A stretch of DNA of 64,000 nt from an uncultured Flavobacteriales bacterium (lineage in GTDB: Bacteria; Bacteroidota; Bacteroidia; Flavobacteriales_D; Parvicellaceae), in NCBI GenBank assembly GCA_943787725.1, contig CALSNM010000007.1, positions 235,028 through 299,027 of the forward strand, in the 5' to 3' direction. Positions 54,763 through 63,888 of this stretch are shown in pieces (within the stretch, counting starts at the first letter, position 1; each line of letters begins with the position of its first letter). A program made the translations under genes and the position numbers. The notes beneath the pieces are model-generated. The model saw only the letters and a list, made by a program, of their open reading frames with translations, was not told the DNA's origin and did no database searches.

Positions 54763-55938
54763 CTTATCAATTTCTTCTGTTGTATTATAAAATGCAAATG
54801 ATGCTCTAATCGTCCCTGGTATATCAAAAAATTTCATCAGAGGCTGGGTACAGTGGTGACCTGTTCTCACAGCAACGCCCAACTGATCTAATAAAGTTCC
54901 TATATCAAATGGATGCAATCCTTCTATCACAAATGATAAGACACTAGCTTTATGTTCGGCTTCTCCAATTATCCGAATACCTTCTAGCTTTTGTATTTTT
55001 TCAGTTGCATAAGCCAACAACTCTTCTTCTCTTTTGTTAATTAAATCAATTCCGACCTCTTCCATGTAATCTACCGCAACACCTAATCCAATTCCTCCCA
55101 CAATATTTGGTGTCCCCGCTTCAAACTTATGTGGCAAACAATTATAAGTAGTTTTCTCAAACGTAACTTCTTTAATCATATCACCACCTCCTTGATAAGG
55201 TGGCATATCATTTAAATATTCTGATTTTCCATATAAAATACCAACACCCGTGGGCCCAAACATTTTATGACCAGAAAAAGTATAAAAATCACAATTCAAA
55301 GCTTGCACATCAACTTGATATGCGGAACAGCTTGCGCTCCATCTAATAAAACTAAAGCACCCTTTTGATGTGCTAAATCAATCATCTCTTTTACCGGATT
55401 TATTGTACCTAATGTATTTGATATATGTATTACAGCAACTAACTTCGTTTTATCAGAAAGCAACTTTTTATACTCATCCATCAACAACTCTCCTTTATTG
55501 TTAATTGGAATCACTTTTAAAACAGCTTCACGTTCATCGCAAATCATTTGCCAAGGAACAATATTACTATGGTGCTCCATGGCAGATATAATAACTTCAT
55601 CTCCTTTATTTAATGAATTGCGCCCAAAACAAGATGCCACTATATTAATACTTTCTGTTGTTCCTTCCGTAAAAAATGACCTCTTCTAACTTTGGAGCAT
55701 TAATAAAGCCTCTTAGCTTTTCCCTTGAATCTTCATATGCGGTTGTAGCAACCTGACTAAAATGATGGACTCCGCGGTGTATATTGCTATTATATTCCTT
55801 GTAATAAGTGCTAATAGCTTCAATAACCATTGAAGGTTTTTGAACCGTAGCACCATTATCAAGATAGACTAGCTCCTTACCCCTAACTTTGGCGCTAAGG
55901 ATTGGAAAATCATTTCGTATTTCTGCTATGGTCTTCAT
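54721..55938 (-). pseudogene. sufS: Cysteine desulfurase SufS, interrupted by two one-base indels
   Basis: Start ATG 55938 ('MKTIAEIRNDFPILSAKVRG'). The coding sequence passes through three frames. At 55671-55676 a run of six A (five expected) breaks 'EEVIFTEGTTESINIV'. Near 55314-55316 one T is missing, so 'HIKVDVQALNCDFYTFSGHK' is broken. Reading through both shifts gives a full-length SufS (about 406 residues), with the PLP lysine in 'FSGHKMFGPTG' and the catalytic Cys in 'RTGHHCTQPLM'. The enzyme supplies sulfur for Fe-S cluster assembly and is normally essential, so the two opposite indels are more likely sequence errors than decay. A -7 element (55958-55965) gives it its own promoter. 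Confidence 0.9.
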
Positions 55939-55957
55939 CTCAAATCGTTTTACCAAA

Positions 55958-55965
55958 CAAAGATA
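55958..55965 (-). promoter_or_regulatory. -7 promoter element of sufS
   Basis: Minus-strand TATCTTTG, 19 bases before the sufS ATG. Confidence 0.5.
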
Positions 55966-56110
55966 GATGCAAACTGAATAAGAATTACAGATTGGCTTTA
56001 ATTTATTACGGTAATTACAAATCGGCTACAACGCCTCTAAACCTTCAATGGAATAAACCTTCAATTCATTAGAATAACAAATCGTTACCACATTCGTTCG
56101 ACCGTCTTTG

Positions 56111-58687
56111 TTAATGTCGCCCAATAGCTGTATGGACACTCCCTAAAACAGGAAAGTTTGGGATTGGAATAAATTTGCTGGAATACAAATAAATCTCATC
56201 CTGATTTTCTATAAGCAAAAACTTTAAATTATCGCCAACCACCTTTAATTGATTTTTAATATTAAAATCAAAAGTTTCAAAAAAAGATAGCTTTTTATCG
56301 GGCCCATATATTTCAACTCGATTTAGATAACTCACAACATAATCAAATAAATTATTCCCATCTAAATCAACTATGGATAAATCATATTCCGTATGTGTAC
56401 TATCTAAATTAAAATATGTTTTGGTATCGTTAAACTCAATTTTGCACAGTGTATTGCTATCTTTGTAAATCAATTTAGAAGTAGTAAAATTGAAACCTTT
56501 TTCAAATTGAATTAATCGTTGCAAATTCGTATTTACTTTTTGCGTTAATTCTACCCGCCTACCGCCTCTTCTATCTAACATATAAATGGTGCCTGAAATA
56601 TCTGTAAATAGAATATAATCTTTGCTCTCTGAAACGAAGTGACGCAGTTCATTAACAACTGAGTCCTCGGTCAAATCACAATTCCATCCCTTAATTATTT
56701 CCCCTGCCTGATTGTAATTGTATATCTGGCTATCTGAACACGCAACAAGTATTCTATATTGTTTGTTTCTTTCATAGTCTAATACCGCTAATGGATTAGT
56801 TGCAGTTGCCTTTAATTCAATTGGAAAACCTTTGACTTCATTTCCATTAATATCAACTAAATGAATTTTGGATGATGTATTAAATAACATTTGCCATTTA
56901 TTGTTGCTATAAACATCTATCTGTTTCACTTTCCCCATTATAGGACCTTCAAGTTTTTTTGACCATTTTATTTTTCCGGTTGCACTAATTAAGTGAATTG
57001 AATTTTCCGCGTCTTGAATGAGCACTTCTAATGTATTTGTTCTATGATTCTTCATTAACTCAGGAGCACGTAGTACCGCTGACTTTAGCTTTAGACTCCA
57101 TAAAGCATTTGAAGTTCCTTCATCACCTTGGCTTGCATTTACAGCAATTGAATGATATTGATATTCTTTTCCCGAAGGAGCTGTTTGCCAAGAAATACTA
57201 CCTATTTTTTTGAAAATATCTAAATATGAATTTAGTTTAAGAAGATACTCATGTTTTAGAATATTTTCGAGTGATTCAAGTAATTTATCACATTTCCAAT
57301 AATAGTCATTCGATGAAAAATTTGCCATAAACCTTTCTGAAAAAGAAGAAAATATAGTTTGCTGAATAACTGCTTGTTCTTTTCTCCATTGGCGCAAAAT
57401 TTTATTCATTCCAACGCGAGAAGAAAAAATAGCATAATTATCCTTTTGACAGAAAAAAACATCTTCTTCCAAAGCAAATTCATCTCCAAATATCTGCAAT
57501 AACTCATTATCAATAACTGGATAAATATCTACTCCATGATTGTTATCAACTATTGAATCGCCAACACCCAGTAGGGTTAATCTGCCCAAAACATTTTCTA
57601 ATCCATTCGTTTCTATTAACAAAGATTTTATGGGGCTGGAACTATAATGAGAATGATCCAAGTATACTATTTCACCGCCAAGCCAAGAACTTACAGTTTC
57701 AATTGGATCACACTGGCAGTTTTCTTCCATTTCTTCCAGATACGCAGAATTATTCTCAGTAATAAATTTCTTCGGATTAGAGATAGAAATCCTTTTCAAC
57801 ACGCGAATATCTTTTGGTAAATTTGCTTTTATTAAAGACTGTTTCGGAACTTGCCCTAAAACTGTGGCTAATAACTTATTCTTTGAATCTGTGGTACTTA
57901 TTCCCGAAAACAAAAGCGCATCCGATTTCAATGACAAATCAAATGTTATCCAATTTGGAAAAATTTCTCCACCATACCATTTATCTGCAATCTCTTTTTC
58001 AATATAGGGAAATGCTATTCTTCCAAGCTCCTCAAAATTAACGTATAAGTGCAATGCCGAAGAGTTACTAGCTGTTGACCGTAAATCAACAAAGGATTTG
58101 AATTCCAATATAGAACTCTTCTTTTTTACCTGTACTAAACTAGCTCCCAACAAATCTTTTGAAGAACTGAACAAAATGAATGGTGATTTATACGCATACG
58201 CATATATTTCATCTCCAGTGGAAAAAGACTTTATTTTTTCTCCTTGTAATTCCCCCGATTCTAATTTCTGAATTTCATTATCAACCATTTTATCAAACAA
58301 TATAAACTCAGATTCATCGCAAACCGTTGCTATAAAAAATTCTGAACCATTCCCATTTGAATGAAATGACACTACAGTTTTTTTATTGTCAAGAACCTCT
58401 TCTAACCCTTGACTCGTTGAAAAAAGTGAATCAACAACTCTAACCTTTCTATCTAATTTTTGAATTTCAGGAATAGCTAGCACCTCACTCCAAACCAAGT
58501 TAGTCTCCGAAATTCGTGACCATGTTTCACGTATATTTTGACACTCTGCTATGATAGCCGCACTTTTGGGAATGGCAATAATTGGGTCTTCATGTTGTTT
58601 TACCTCTTCTTTTAAAAAAAAATAAGATACCAACAAAGCTCCGGTGCAACCAACTATAATTATTCCTATAATGAATTTTCTCAGCAT
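56111..58687 (-). CDS. Large membrane-anchored protein of unknown function, C-terminal end shifted by one base
   Basis: 858 residues as read. N-terminal membrane anchor ('IIGIIIVGCTGALLVSYFFL'), a first part with 'IAIPKSAAIIAECQNIRET' and many short hydrophobic strands, and a second part (from about residue 540) of propeller-like repeats ending in 'TEYDLSIVDLDGNNLFDYVV'. The frame stops at '...LGSVHTAIGRH'. Removing one base from the C run at 56120-56122 restores 'AIGDINKDGRTNVVTICYSN', which continues to a stop at 56026, giving about 886 residues and an FG-GAP-like, calcium-type 'DINKDG' loop. So the real 3' end is probably 56026. I cannot name the family. A -7 element lies at 58699-58706. 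Confidence 0.75.
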   Translation of the reverse strand: MLRKFIIGIIIVGCTGALLVSYFFLKEEVKQHEDPIIAIPKSAAIIAECQNIRETWSRISETNLVWSEVLAIPEIQKLDRKVRVVDSLFSTSQGLEEVLDNKKTVVSFHSNGNGSEFFIATVCDESEFILFDKMVDNEIQKLESGELQGEKIKSFSTGDEIYAYAYKSPFILFSSSKDLLGASLVQVKKKSSILEFKSFVDLRSTASNSSALHLYVNFEELGRIAFPYIEKEIADKWYGGEIFPNWITFDLSLKSDALLFSGISTTDSKNKLLATVLGQVPKQSLIKANLPKDIRVLKRISISNPKKFITENNSAYLEEMEENCQCDPIETVSSWLGGEIVYLDHSHYSSSPIKSLLIETNGLENVLGRLTLLGVGDSIVDNNHGVDIYPVIDNELLQIFGDEFALEEDVFFCQKDNYAIFSSRVGMNKILRQWRKEQAVIQQTIFSSFSERFMANFSSNDYYWKCDKLLESLENILKHEYLLKLNSYLDIFKKIGSISWQTAPSGKEYQYHSIAVNASQGDEGTSNALWSLKLKSAVLRAPELMKNHRTNTLEVLIQDAENSIHLISATGKIKWSKKLEGPIMGKVKQIDVYSNNKWQMLFNTSSKIHLVDINGNEVKGFPIELKATATNPLAVLDYERNKQYRILVACSDSQIYNYNQAGEIIKGWNCDLTEDSVVNELRHFVSESKDYILFTDISGTIYMLDRRGGRRVELTQKVNTNLQRLIQFEKGFNFTTSKLIYKDSNTLCKIEFNDTKTYFNLDSTHTEYDLSIVDLDGNNLFDYVVSYLNRVEIYGPDKKLSFFETFDFNIKNQLKVVGDNLKFLLIENQDEIYLYSSKFIPIPNFPVLGSVHTAIGRH

Positions 58688-58698
58688 AATAAAGCAAT

Positions 58699-58706
58699 CA
58701 AATTTA
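58699..58706 (-). promoter_or_regulatory. -7 promoter element of the large membrane-anchored protein
   Basis: Minus-strand TAAATTTG, 11 bases before the ATG at 58687. Confidence 0.4.
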
Positions 58707-58857
58707 GCTTAAAAGAGCAGGTGGAAATAACGTTGTTTTTGAATATATACACAGTGATTTGTGAAAATACTTAAATCCCTCTATTCACTACTTAAAAGGA
58801 TCTCTCAAATAATAATAGAAGCTATTAAAATAATTCCTATTTTCACGATTCTCAATT

Positions 58858-60888
58858 ATGAAGCAAATTCTTCTATTTTCTTTCTTAATAACTGTAGTCT
58901 CGTGTTTTGGACAGGTAGATGCAGGAATCAGTTCTGTTAATGCTCCTGCGGGAAATATTTGCCCTGGAAGCATAACTCCTTCTGTCACCTTAGAGAATTT
59001 TGGAACAACCACTTTGGCTTCGGTAGAAATCCTATATAATATTGATGGAGCGCCTAACTCGAGTTACAGTTGGTCTGGAAGTCTAATCTCTGGAGGAACA
59101 ATTAATGTAACCTTACCTAGTCTTTCTTCAACCGCTGGAGCGCATACCTTCAATGCTTTTACAAACGCACCAAATGGAATAACCGATGCCAATATACTGA
59201 ATGATGATGAGTCTGAAAATTTTACGACAACACCTGGCATCAATTATACAGCAACCGTTTCAAACTCGAACTGTGGGGCAACAGATGGAAGTATACTAAT
59301 AAATGCCTCTGGAGGAACAGGAACACTTCAATATAGTGTTGATGCGGGTGTTACATTTCAAGGTTCAAACTCTTTTATAAATCTTGGACTTGGAGCATAT
59401 AATATTGTTATTGAAGATGCTAATGGGTGTCAAACATTAGGCATTGAAAATGTACTTTCAAATGGAGGCCCGTCTATTGTCACTATAAATATTAATCAGC
59501 CAACATGCTTTGGAACTAACGACGGTTCGATTGTAATTGCAGCTAACGGAGGTGGTTTAACCTATAGTATCGATGGAGGTGGAAATTACGCAACGACCTC
59601 ACCAGAAACGTTAGGGTTCTTTCAAAATATAGCACCAGGTTCATACAGCGTATACATTAAAGATTCTAGTGGTTGTGAGACATTTCAGGTAGTTACACTT
59701 TCTCAACCTGACCAAATCAATACCCTAATTTTTGGCAATAATGCTGGGTGCGGAACTTCTAACGGAAGTGCATCTGTACTGGCGACTGGCGGTGATGGAA
59801 ATTTTTCCTACTTATGGGACGACGCAAGTAATCAAGCATCTTCTTCAGCCTCAAATATCCCAGCAGGGCTATACCATGTTACCGTTACTGATGGAAACTT
59901 TTGCTCTGTAGTGGATTCTGTTTTTATTGGAAACAATGGTGGACCAAGTATTTCGCTAGTAAGCAGCAATACGCTTTGTTATAATGATTCTTCTGGTCAA
60001 ATTTCTACAAATGTTAGTGGAGGAACTGCTCCATACACCTACTTATGGGATGACGGAACCAACCAAACTACAGCTACAGCTGTAGGGTTAAATGTAGGGA
60101 CTTACCTTTGTCAAGTATCCGATAACAATGGTTGTGTAGCTTTTGGAAATGCAAGCGTAAATGAACCGGAATTATTAACCGGAAATTTATCAGTTATCCA
60201 AGCTTCTTGTGGAAACAATAATGGTTTAATTATTAGCACAATAGCTGGAGGAACTTCGCCATATACATATCAATGGAACGATGGAAATAACCAAACTACC
60301 TCAGTTGCCGTCAGTTTGCCGGCAGGACAATACACCGTAGATGTAACAGATGCAAACGGGTGTATTTTTTCGAACATGGAAGAAATATTTTCTTCGGACT
60401 CAATAATTATAACTTCAATCGTTACCAACTCTAGTTGCAATACAGCTGCTGATGGCGGAGTTGAAATTACTGTAACTGGAGGTTTCCCCCCTTATTCTAT
60501 GGATTGGAGCACTGGAGATACCTCTCTTATTATCGAAAGTTTGCCTGCGGGAAATTATTCCGTGCAAATAACAGATGCAGCAGGCTGCATGCAGAACGAG
60601 TCAATAGCTATAGCATCAGAAAGTAGCAATTGCTTAATCATACCTACAGCTTTTTCGCCAAACAATGATGGTAAAAATGATGTTTGGTTGATTGAAGGCT
60701 TAGATGTTACTTTGGAAAATAAAGTAGAGGTTTATAATCGATGGGGGGCGCTTTTATATCAAAACGCCGCTTATCAAAATGACTGGGATGGTAAAATAAA
60801 TGGAAAAGATTTACCCACTAGTGGATATTTCTATATCGTAACTATTTCTGAACAGACCTATACTGGTCCTTTAGCTATTATTAGATAA
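58858..60888 (+). CDS. SprB-repeat surface protein with CHU_C (T9SS type B) sorting domain
   Basis: 676 residues. Signal peptide 'LLFSFLITVVSCFGQ'. A first domain (about 20-125) carries 'SPSVTLENFGT'-type strands of CARDB-like shape. Then about five SprB repeats: 'GTLQYSVDAGVTFQG', 'GGLTYSIDGGGNYATTSPET', 'GDGNFSYLWDDASNQASSSA', 'GTAPYTYLWDDGTNQTTATA', 'GTSPYTYQWNDGNNQTTSVA'. The last 80 residues form the gliding-motility-associated C-terminal domain ('IIPTAFSPNNDGKNDVWLIE', 'VEVYNRWGALLYQNAAYQND'), which directs type B T9SS export. Resembles a short SprB adhesin. The SprF-family gene follows with no gap. Confidence 0.93.
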   Translation: MKQILLFSFLITVVSCFGQVDAGISSVNAPAGNICPGSITPSVTLENFGTTTLASVEILYNIDGAPNSSYSWSGSLISGGTINVTLPSLSSTAGAHTFNAFTNAPNGITDANILNDDESENFTTTPGINYTATVSNSNCGATDGSILINASGGTGTLQYSVDAGVTFQGSNSFINLGLGAYNIVIEDANGCQTLGIENVLSNGGPSIVTININQPTCFGTNDGSIVIAANGGGLTYSIDGGGNYATTSPETLGFFQNIAPGSYSVYIKDSSGCETFQVVTLSQPDQINTLIFGNNAGCGTSNGSASVLATGGDGNFSYLWDDASNQASSSASNIPAGLYHVTVTDGNFCSVVDSVFIGNNGGPSISLVSSNTLCYNDSSGQISTNVSGGTAPYTYLWDDGTNQTTATAVGLNVGTYLCQVSDNNGCVAFGNASVNEPELLTGNLSVIQASCGNNNGLIISTIAGGTSPYTYQWNDGNNQTTSVAVSLPAGQYTVDVTDANGCIFSNMEEIFSSDSIIITSIVTNSSCNTAADGGVEITVTGGFPPYSMDWSTGDTSLIIESLPAGNYSVQITDAAGCMQNESIAIASESSNCLIIPTAFSPNNDGKNDVWLIEGLDVTLENKVEVYNRWGALLYQNAAYQNDWDGKINGKDLPTSGYFYIVTISEQTYTGPLAIIR

Positions 60889-61791
60889 ATGAAAATTGGA
60901 TTATTCATATCAATCTTAATTGTTGGATGCAATTTCTCTGCACAGCAACTAACGTTTAACAGCCAGTATATGTTAAACCAATATATGATAAACCCCGCTG
61001 CTGCAGGGCAACAATCTGAGGCCCCTCTTTCTTTGTCTGTTAGACAGCAATGGGCAGGAATGCAAGGAGCTCCTGTAACTCAATTCATCAGCTTTAATCG
61101 CAGGCTAGGTAAGAAACAAAAAATGGCATTTGGGACGCAACTTTTCAATGATGTCAATGGGGCTTTTAAAAACATGGGGCTGCAAGGTACCTATGCATAC
61201 CATCTTAAAATAAATGAAAACTCAAAACTATCCTTTGGAGCTTCGGCGATTTTATCCCAAACTACTGTTGATGGAACCAATTTTATTGTAAATGATTATT
61301 CTGACGAAACTTTACTTGGAGTAAAGCAAAAATCATTCGCTCCAGATGCTTCTGCGGGTATCTTTTATTTTACCCAAAATCTATTCATTGGAGCTTCTGC
61401 GAATCAATTATTACAAGCTAAATATAGCTTTGGAGAAAACCTTATTCAAAACAGACAGGTAAATCATATTTATAGTTCAGCAGGGATGATAATAAGTATG
61501 GGCGCTGGCTATAAAATTGAACCCTCTTTCTTAATAAAAACTATTGGACCCGCGCCTACAGAAATTGATTTAAATGCCCGTTTCTTTTATCGTGAAAATG
61601 TATGGCTAGGATTTTCATATAGAAACAGTGGCGCTGCCGTTTTAATGGTTGGTCTAGAAAGAGATCGTTTTGTTATAGGTTATGCGCATGATTTTACAAG
61701 CAGTAACATAAAAAACTACTCTGCTGGAACAAACGAATTATATCTACAATATTCGTTTAAAAACAAACACCAAGGAGCTACGAAATTTTAA
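60889..61791 (+). CDS. PorP/SprF-family type IX secretion system membrane protein
   Basis: 300 residues. Signal peptide 'LFISILIVGCNFSAQ'. PorP/SprF features: 'FNSQYMLNQYMINPAAAGQQ', 'SVRQQWAGMQGAPVTQFISF', repeated beta-strands, and a C-terminal barrel end ('NELYLQYSFKNKHQGATKF'). In Flavobacterium SprF is needed for SprB export or surface attachment, so the pair probably works together. ATG 60889 follows immediately after the stop of the SprB-like gene. Overlaps the converging fatty-acid-hydroxylase gene by 14 bases. Confidence 0.93.
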   Translation: MKIGLFISILIVGCNFSAQQLTFNSQYMLNQYMINPAAAGQQSEAPLSLSVRQQWAGMQGAPVTQFISFNRRLGKKQKMAFGTQLFNDVNGAFKNMGLQGTYAYHLKINENSKLSFGASAILSQTTVDGTNFIVNDYSDETLLGVKQKSFAPDASAGIFYFTQNLFIGASANQLLQAKYSFGENLIQNRQVNHIYSSAGMIISMGAGYKIEPSFLIKTIGPAPTEIDLNARFFYRENVWLGFSYRNSGAAVLMVGLERDRFVIGYAHDFTSSNIKNYSAGTNELYLQYSFKNKHQGATKF

Positions 61792-63076
61792 GAGTTCTTT
61801 GAATCCCCAGTTTGATTAACCACAAAAACATTAAACCACACAAGCTAAAGGTTAATGGTGTTAGCCAAATTGAATATGGAGTTGAATTAAACGCTACAAA
61901 AATTAAAGCACCCACCGCAATCAACCGAAATGCATCAATGAATACCGAAGACTTAGTTTGCTCTAACATCCGCGCATGCGCAAATATTGAAATTAAAATC
62001 ACCCCCACCAATGCCAACACTTGCGGAGTAAAAAACAAATTTGCCAAAGTTTCTTGGGCTTCACTCATACTAGATAGGCCAGTAAGATCATCTAGCTTTA
62101 CCTTATATAGTAACATTAGCGACACAAAGGCACCAAAAGTAATTGCAACATTTAATAGAACATATGCTCCAAGTTCAAAACCGACCGGCATCTTATGATG
62201 TATTCTTTCACCCCTTTCATCTGTCTTATACTCATTCGGTAAATGAGGAACATCATCCGGTGTCCATGCTGGACCTTTAGTAAATACTTTAATTTTATCA
62301 CTAATTTTTTTTGTTCTACTCGCCCTTGTAAATAAATTACGCCAATATGCAAAAGCGGCATTATATGCATTTGCACTTTCAAAACCTGTAGTTATACCAT
62401 AATCAGGTTCTTCGCTCTCTGTGATGAAAGTGCCAAATATTCTATCCCATACAATAAATATATGACTATAGTTATGATCCATATACTTGTCATTTCTAGC
62501 ATGATGCACTCGGTGGTGTGATGGCGTAGTAAGAAACTTTTCAAACACTCCCAATTTGCCAATTACCCTAGAATGTGTAAACAATTGAAATAAGCCAAGA
62601 GTTAATGAGCAAGTAGCAATTGTAAATGCATCAAATCCGGCTAACGCCATCCAAACAAAAAAGAAAGCTCGAAATATGACAGCAAAAAATGACGCCCTAA
62701 AAACCGTGGTTAAATTGAGTTCTTCACTTTGATGATGCACAATATGAGCGGCCCACAAAAAGTTAATCTCATGACTCAGTCGGTGAAACCAATAAGCTAT
62801 ACAATCAAAAATTACTAATGCAATTAACCAGGTTCCAAGATTAGTAGGAATTTGGTATGGAGCGTAATTTGCCCAAATAAAATGGAATCCAAAAAGAATT
62901 AGTACCGACAAGAAAAAATCAAAAACTCTTTCCATCATACCACAGGATAAGTTTACAACACTGTCGGAAAGTCGATAAATTTTCAACTTTTTCCTTTTCG
63001 CTACAGCCGACTCTAAAACAAGAGCTCCAATTACGATAGCTACACCAAGAATAATTATATACGGAAGATAGTCCAT
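61778..63076 (-). CDS. Fatty acid hydroxylase/sterol desaturase family membrane protein
   Basis: 432 residues. Several membrane helices. The eight-histidine di-iron signature is complete: 'WFHRLSHEINFLWAAH' (HxxxH), 'HIVHHQSEELN' (HxxHH) and 'PSHHRVHHARND' (HHxxHH). Members hydroxylate or desaturate lipid acyl chains, sterols or ether lipids. An extra C-terminal membrane region (about the last 130 residues) extends beyond the usual length. The substrate in a Bacteroidota is unknown. A -7 element (63093-63100) lies 16 bases upstream. Confidence 0.92.
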   Translation of the reverse strand: MDYLPYIIILGVAIVIGALVLESAVAKRKKLKIYRLSDSVVNLSCGMMERVFDFFLSVLILFGFHFIWANYAPYQIPTNLGTWLIALVIFDCIAYWFHRLSHEINFLWAAHIVHHQSEELNLTTVFRASFFAVIFRAFFFVWMALAGFDAFTIATCSLTLGLFQLFTHSRVIGKLGVFEKFLTTPSHHRVHHARNDKYMDHNYSHIFIVWDRIFGTFITESEEPDYGITTGFESANAYNAAFAYWRNLFTRASRTKKISDKIKVFTKGPAWTPDDVPHLPNEYKTDERGERIHHKMPVGFELGAYVLLNVAITFGAFVSLMLLYKVKLDDLTGLSSMSEAQETLANLFFTPQVLALVGVILISIFAHARMLEQTKSSVFIDAFRLIAVGALIFVAFNSTPYSIWLTPLTFSLCGLMFLWLIKLGIQRTLKIS

Positions 63077-63092
63077 AATAAATAATTTTGTA

Positions 63093-63100
63093 CAAAATTA
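63093..63100 (-). promoter_or_regulatory. -7 promoter element of the fatty-acid hydroxylase gene
   Basis: Minus-strand TAATTTTG, 16 bases before the ATG at 63076. Confidence 0.4.
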
Positions 63101-63141
63101 GCAATTTACTAATGATTCGAAGATGATCGAGGGCATAAAAT

Positions 63142-63852
63142 TTAATTATGCTGTTTTAAAAAAGAAAACTTACGCGCTGCTAAAAATAGAACAAAGAAAA
63201 TAGTTGCCATCACAACATGACTAATGTCATGGTAATTAAACCAACGATTAACACTTAATTGTGTATTGAATATAATCCCTGGTAACACTCCCATTCCAAT
63301 AGCAATTATAAAAAGTTTGCTCCCTTGAGATTTCGTTTTAAAAAAATTAAATATATGCATTGGCAACATCATGCCAATCAATGATACTAAAGAGCAAAGT
63401 TGAGCCAACCCAAAAAAACTAGTGGATGGAATTAGCATAAATAGAATGAAAATGGAAACTTGTGATATGAAAACAACTTTTATCCATCGACTTATATATG
63501 GCTTTATCAAAGGTGCTATTTCCTTAAGAGTTGCCAATCCCAAAAAGAGGTTTGCTGTGGAATTAATTACCCAACCAATAACTTTCCATCTAGGAGTAAC
63601 ATAGGCTGCCAAACCGTGCCCAAACCAAGCCGCACTTATCATTCCTATCGAGAAAAGAAGGAAAAATATTTTGAAATATTTAAAACTTTCTGATTTCTTA
63701 CCCTTGTATTTCGAAAAAATGATAAATGCAAAAATGCATACAAATCCAGTTAGAGAATCGGTTAACGTTGTGATGGGTTCTCTCCATTCGAACTCGCCTA
63801 TAATAAGAGTTGGATTAAGTATTGGATCAATTAATGAATCTACTATTTGCAT
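63142..63852 (-). CDS. Seven-transmembrane protein, possibly CREST-hydrolase-like
   Basis: 236 residues from ATG 63852; a TTG one codon earlier is less likely. Seven hydrophobic helices are visible. Some conserved-looking polar residues fit the CREST superfamily (alkaline ceramidase/PAQR): 'EPITTLTDSLTGF' at the first helix, 'SAAWFGHGLAAY' with a His, and 'NYHDISHVVMA' with an HxxxH at the last helix. The match is by pattern only. It stands between the fatty-acid hydroxylase and a LytTR regulator, transcribed with neither start far away. Alternative: a membrane protein of unknown family. Confidence 0.75.
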   Translation of the reverse strand: MQIVDSLIDPILNPTLIIGEFEWREPITTLTDSLTGFVCIFAFIIFSKYKGKKSESFKYFKIFFLLFSIGMISAAWFGHGLAAYVTPRWKVIGWVINSTANLFLGLATLKEIAPLIKPYISRWIKVVFISQVSIFILFMLIPSTSFFGLAQLCSLVSLIGMMLPMHIFNFFKTKSQGSKLFIIAIGMGVLPGIIFNTQLSVNRWFNYHDISHVVMATIFFVLFLAARKFSFLKQHN

Positions 63853-63857
63853 CAATG

Positions 63858-63888
63858 CAAAGGTACAGATTCAACTAAAATAATTCAA
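63858..63888 (-). promoter_or_regulatory. Promoter of the 7-TM protein, five bases from its ATG
   Basis: Minus strand: TTG (63886-63888), exactly 20 bases, TACCTTTG (63858-63865). The -33 element lies inside the end of the LytTR gene. The ATG at 63852 follows after five bases, so the message would have little or no leader. Confidence 0.6.

Noticed and set aside
55983..56027. Imperfect 14-base direct repeat (ATTACAGATTGGCT and ATTACAAATCGGCT)
   Set aside because: Two copies only, short and 12/14 identical; probably chance in AT-rich DNA.
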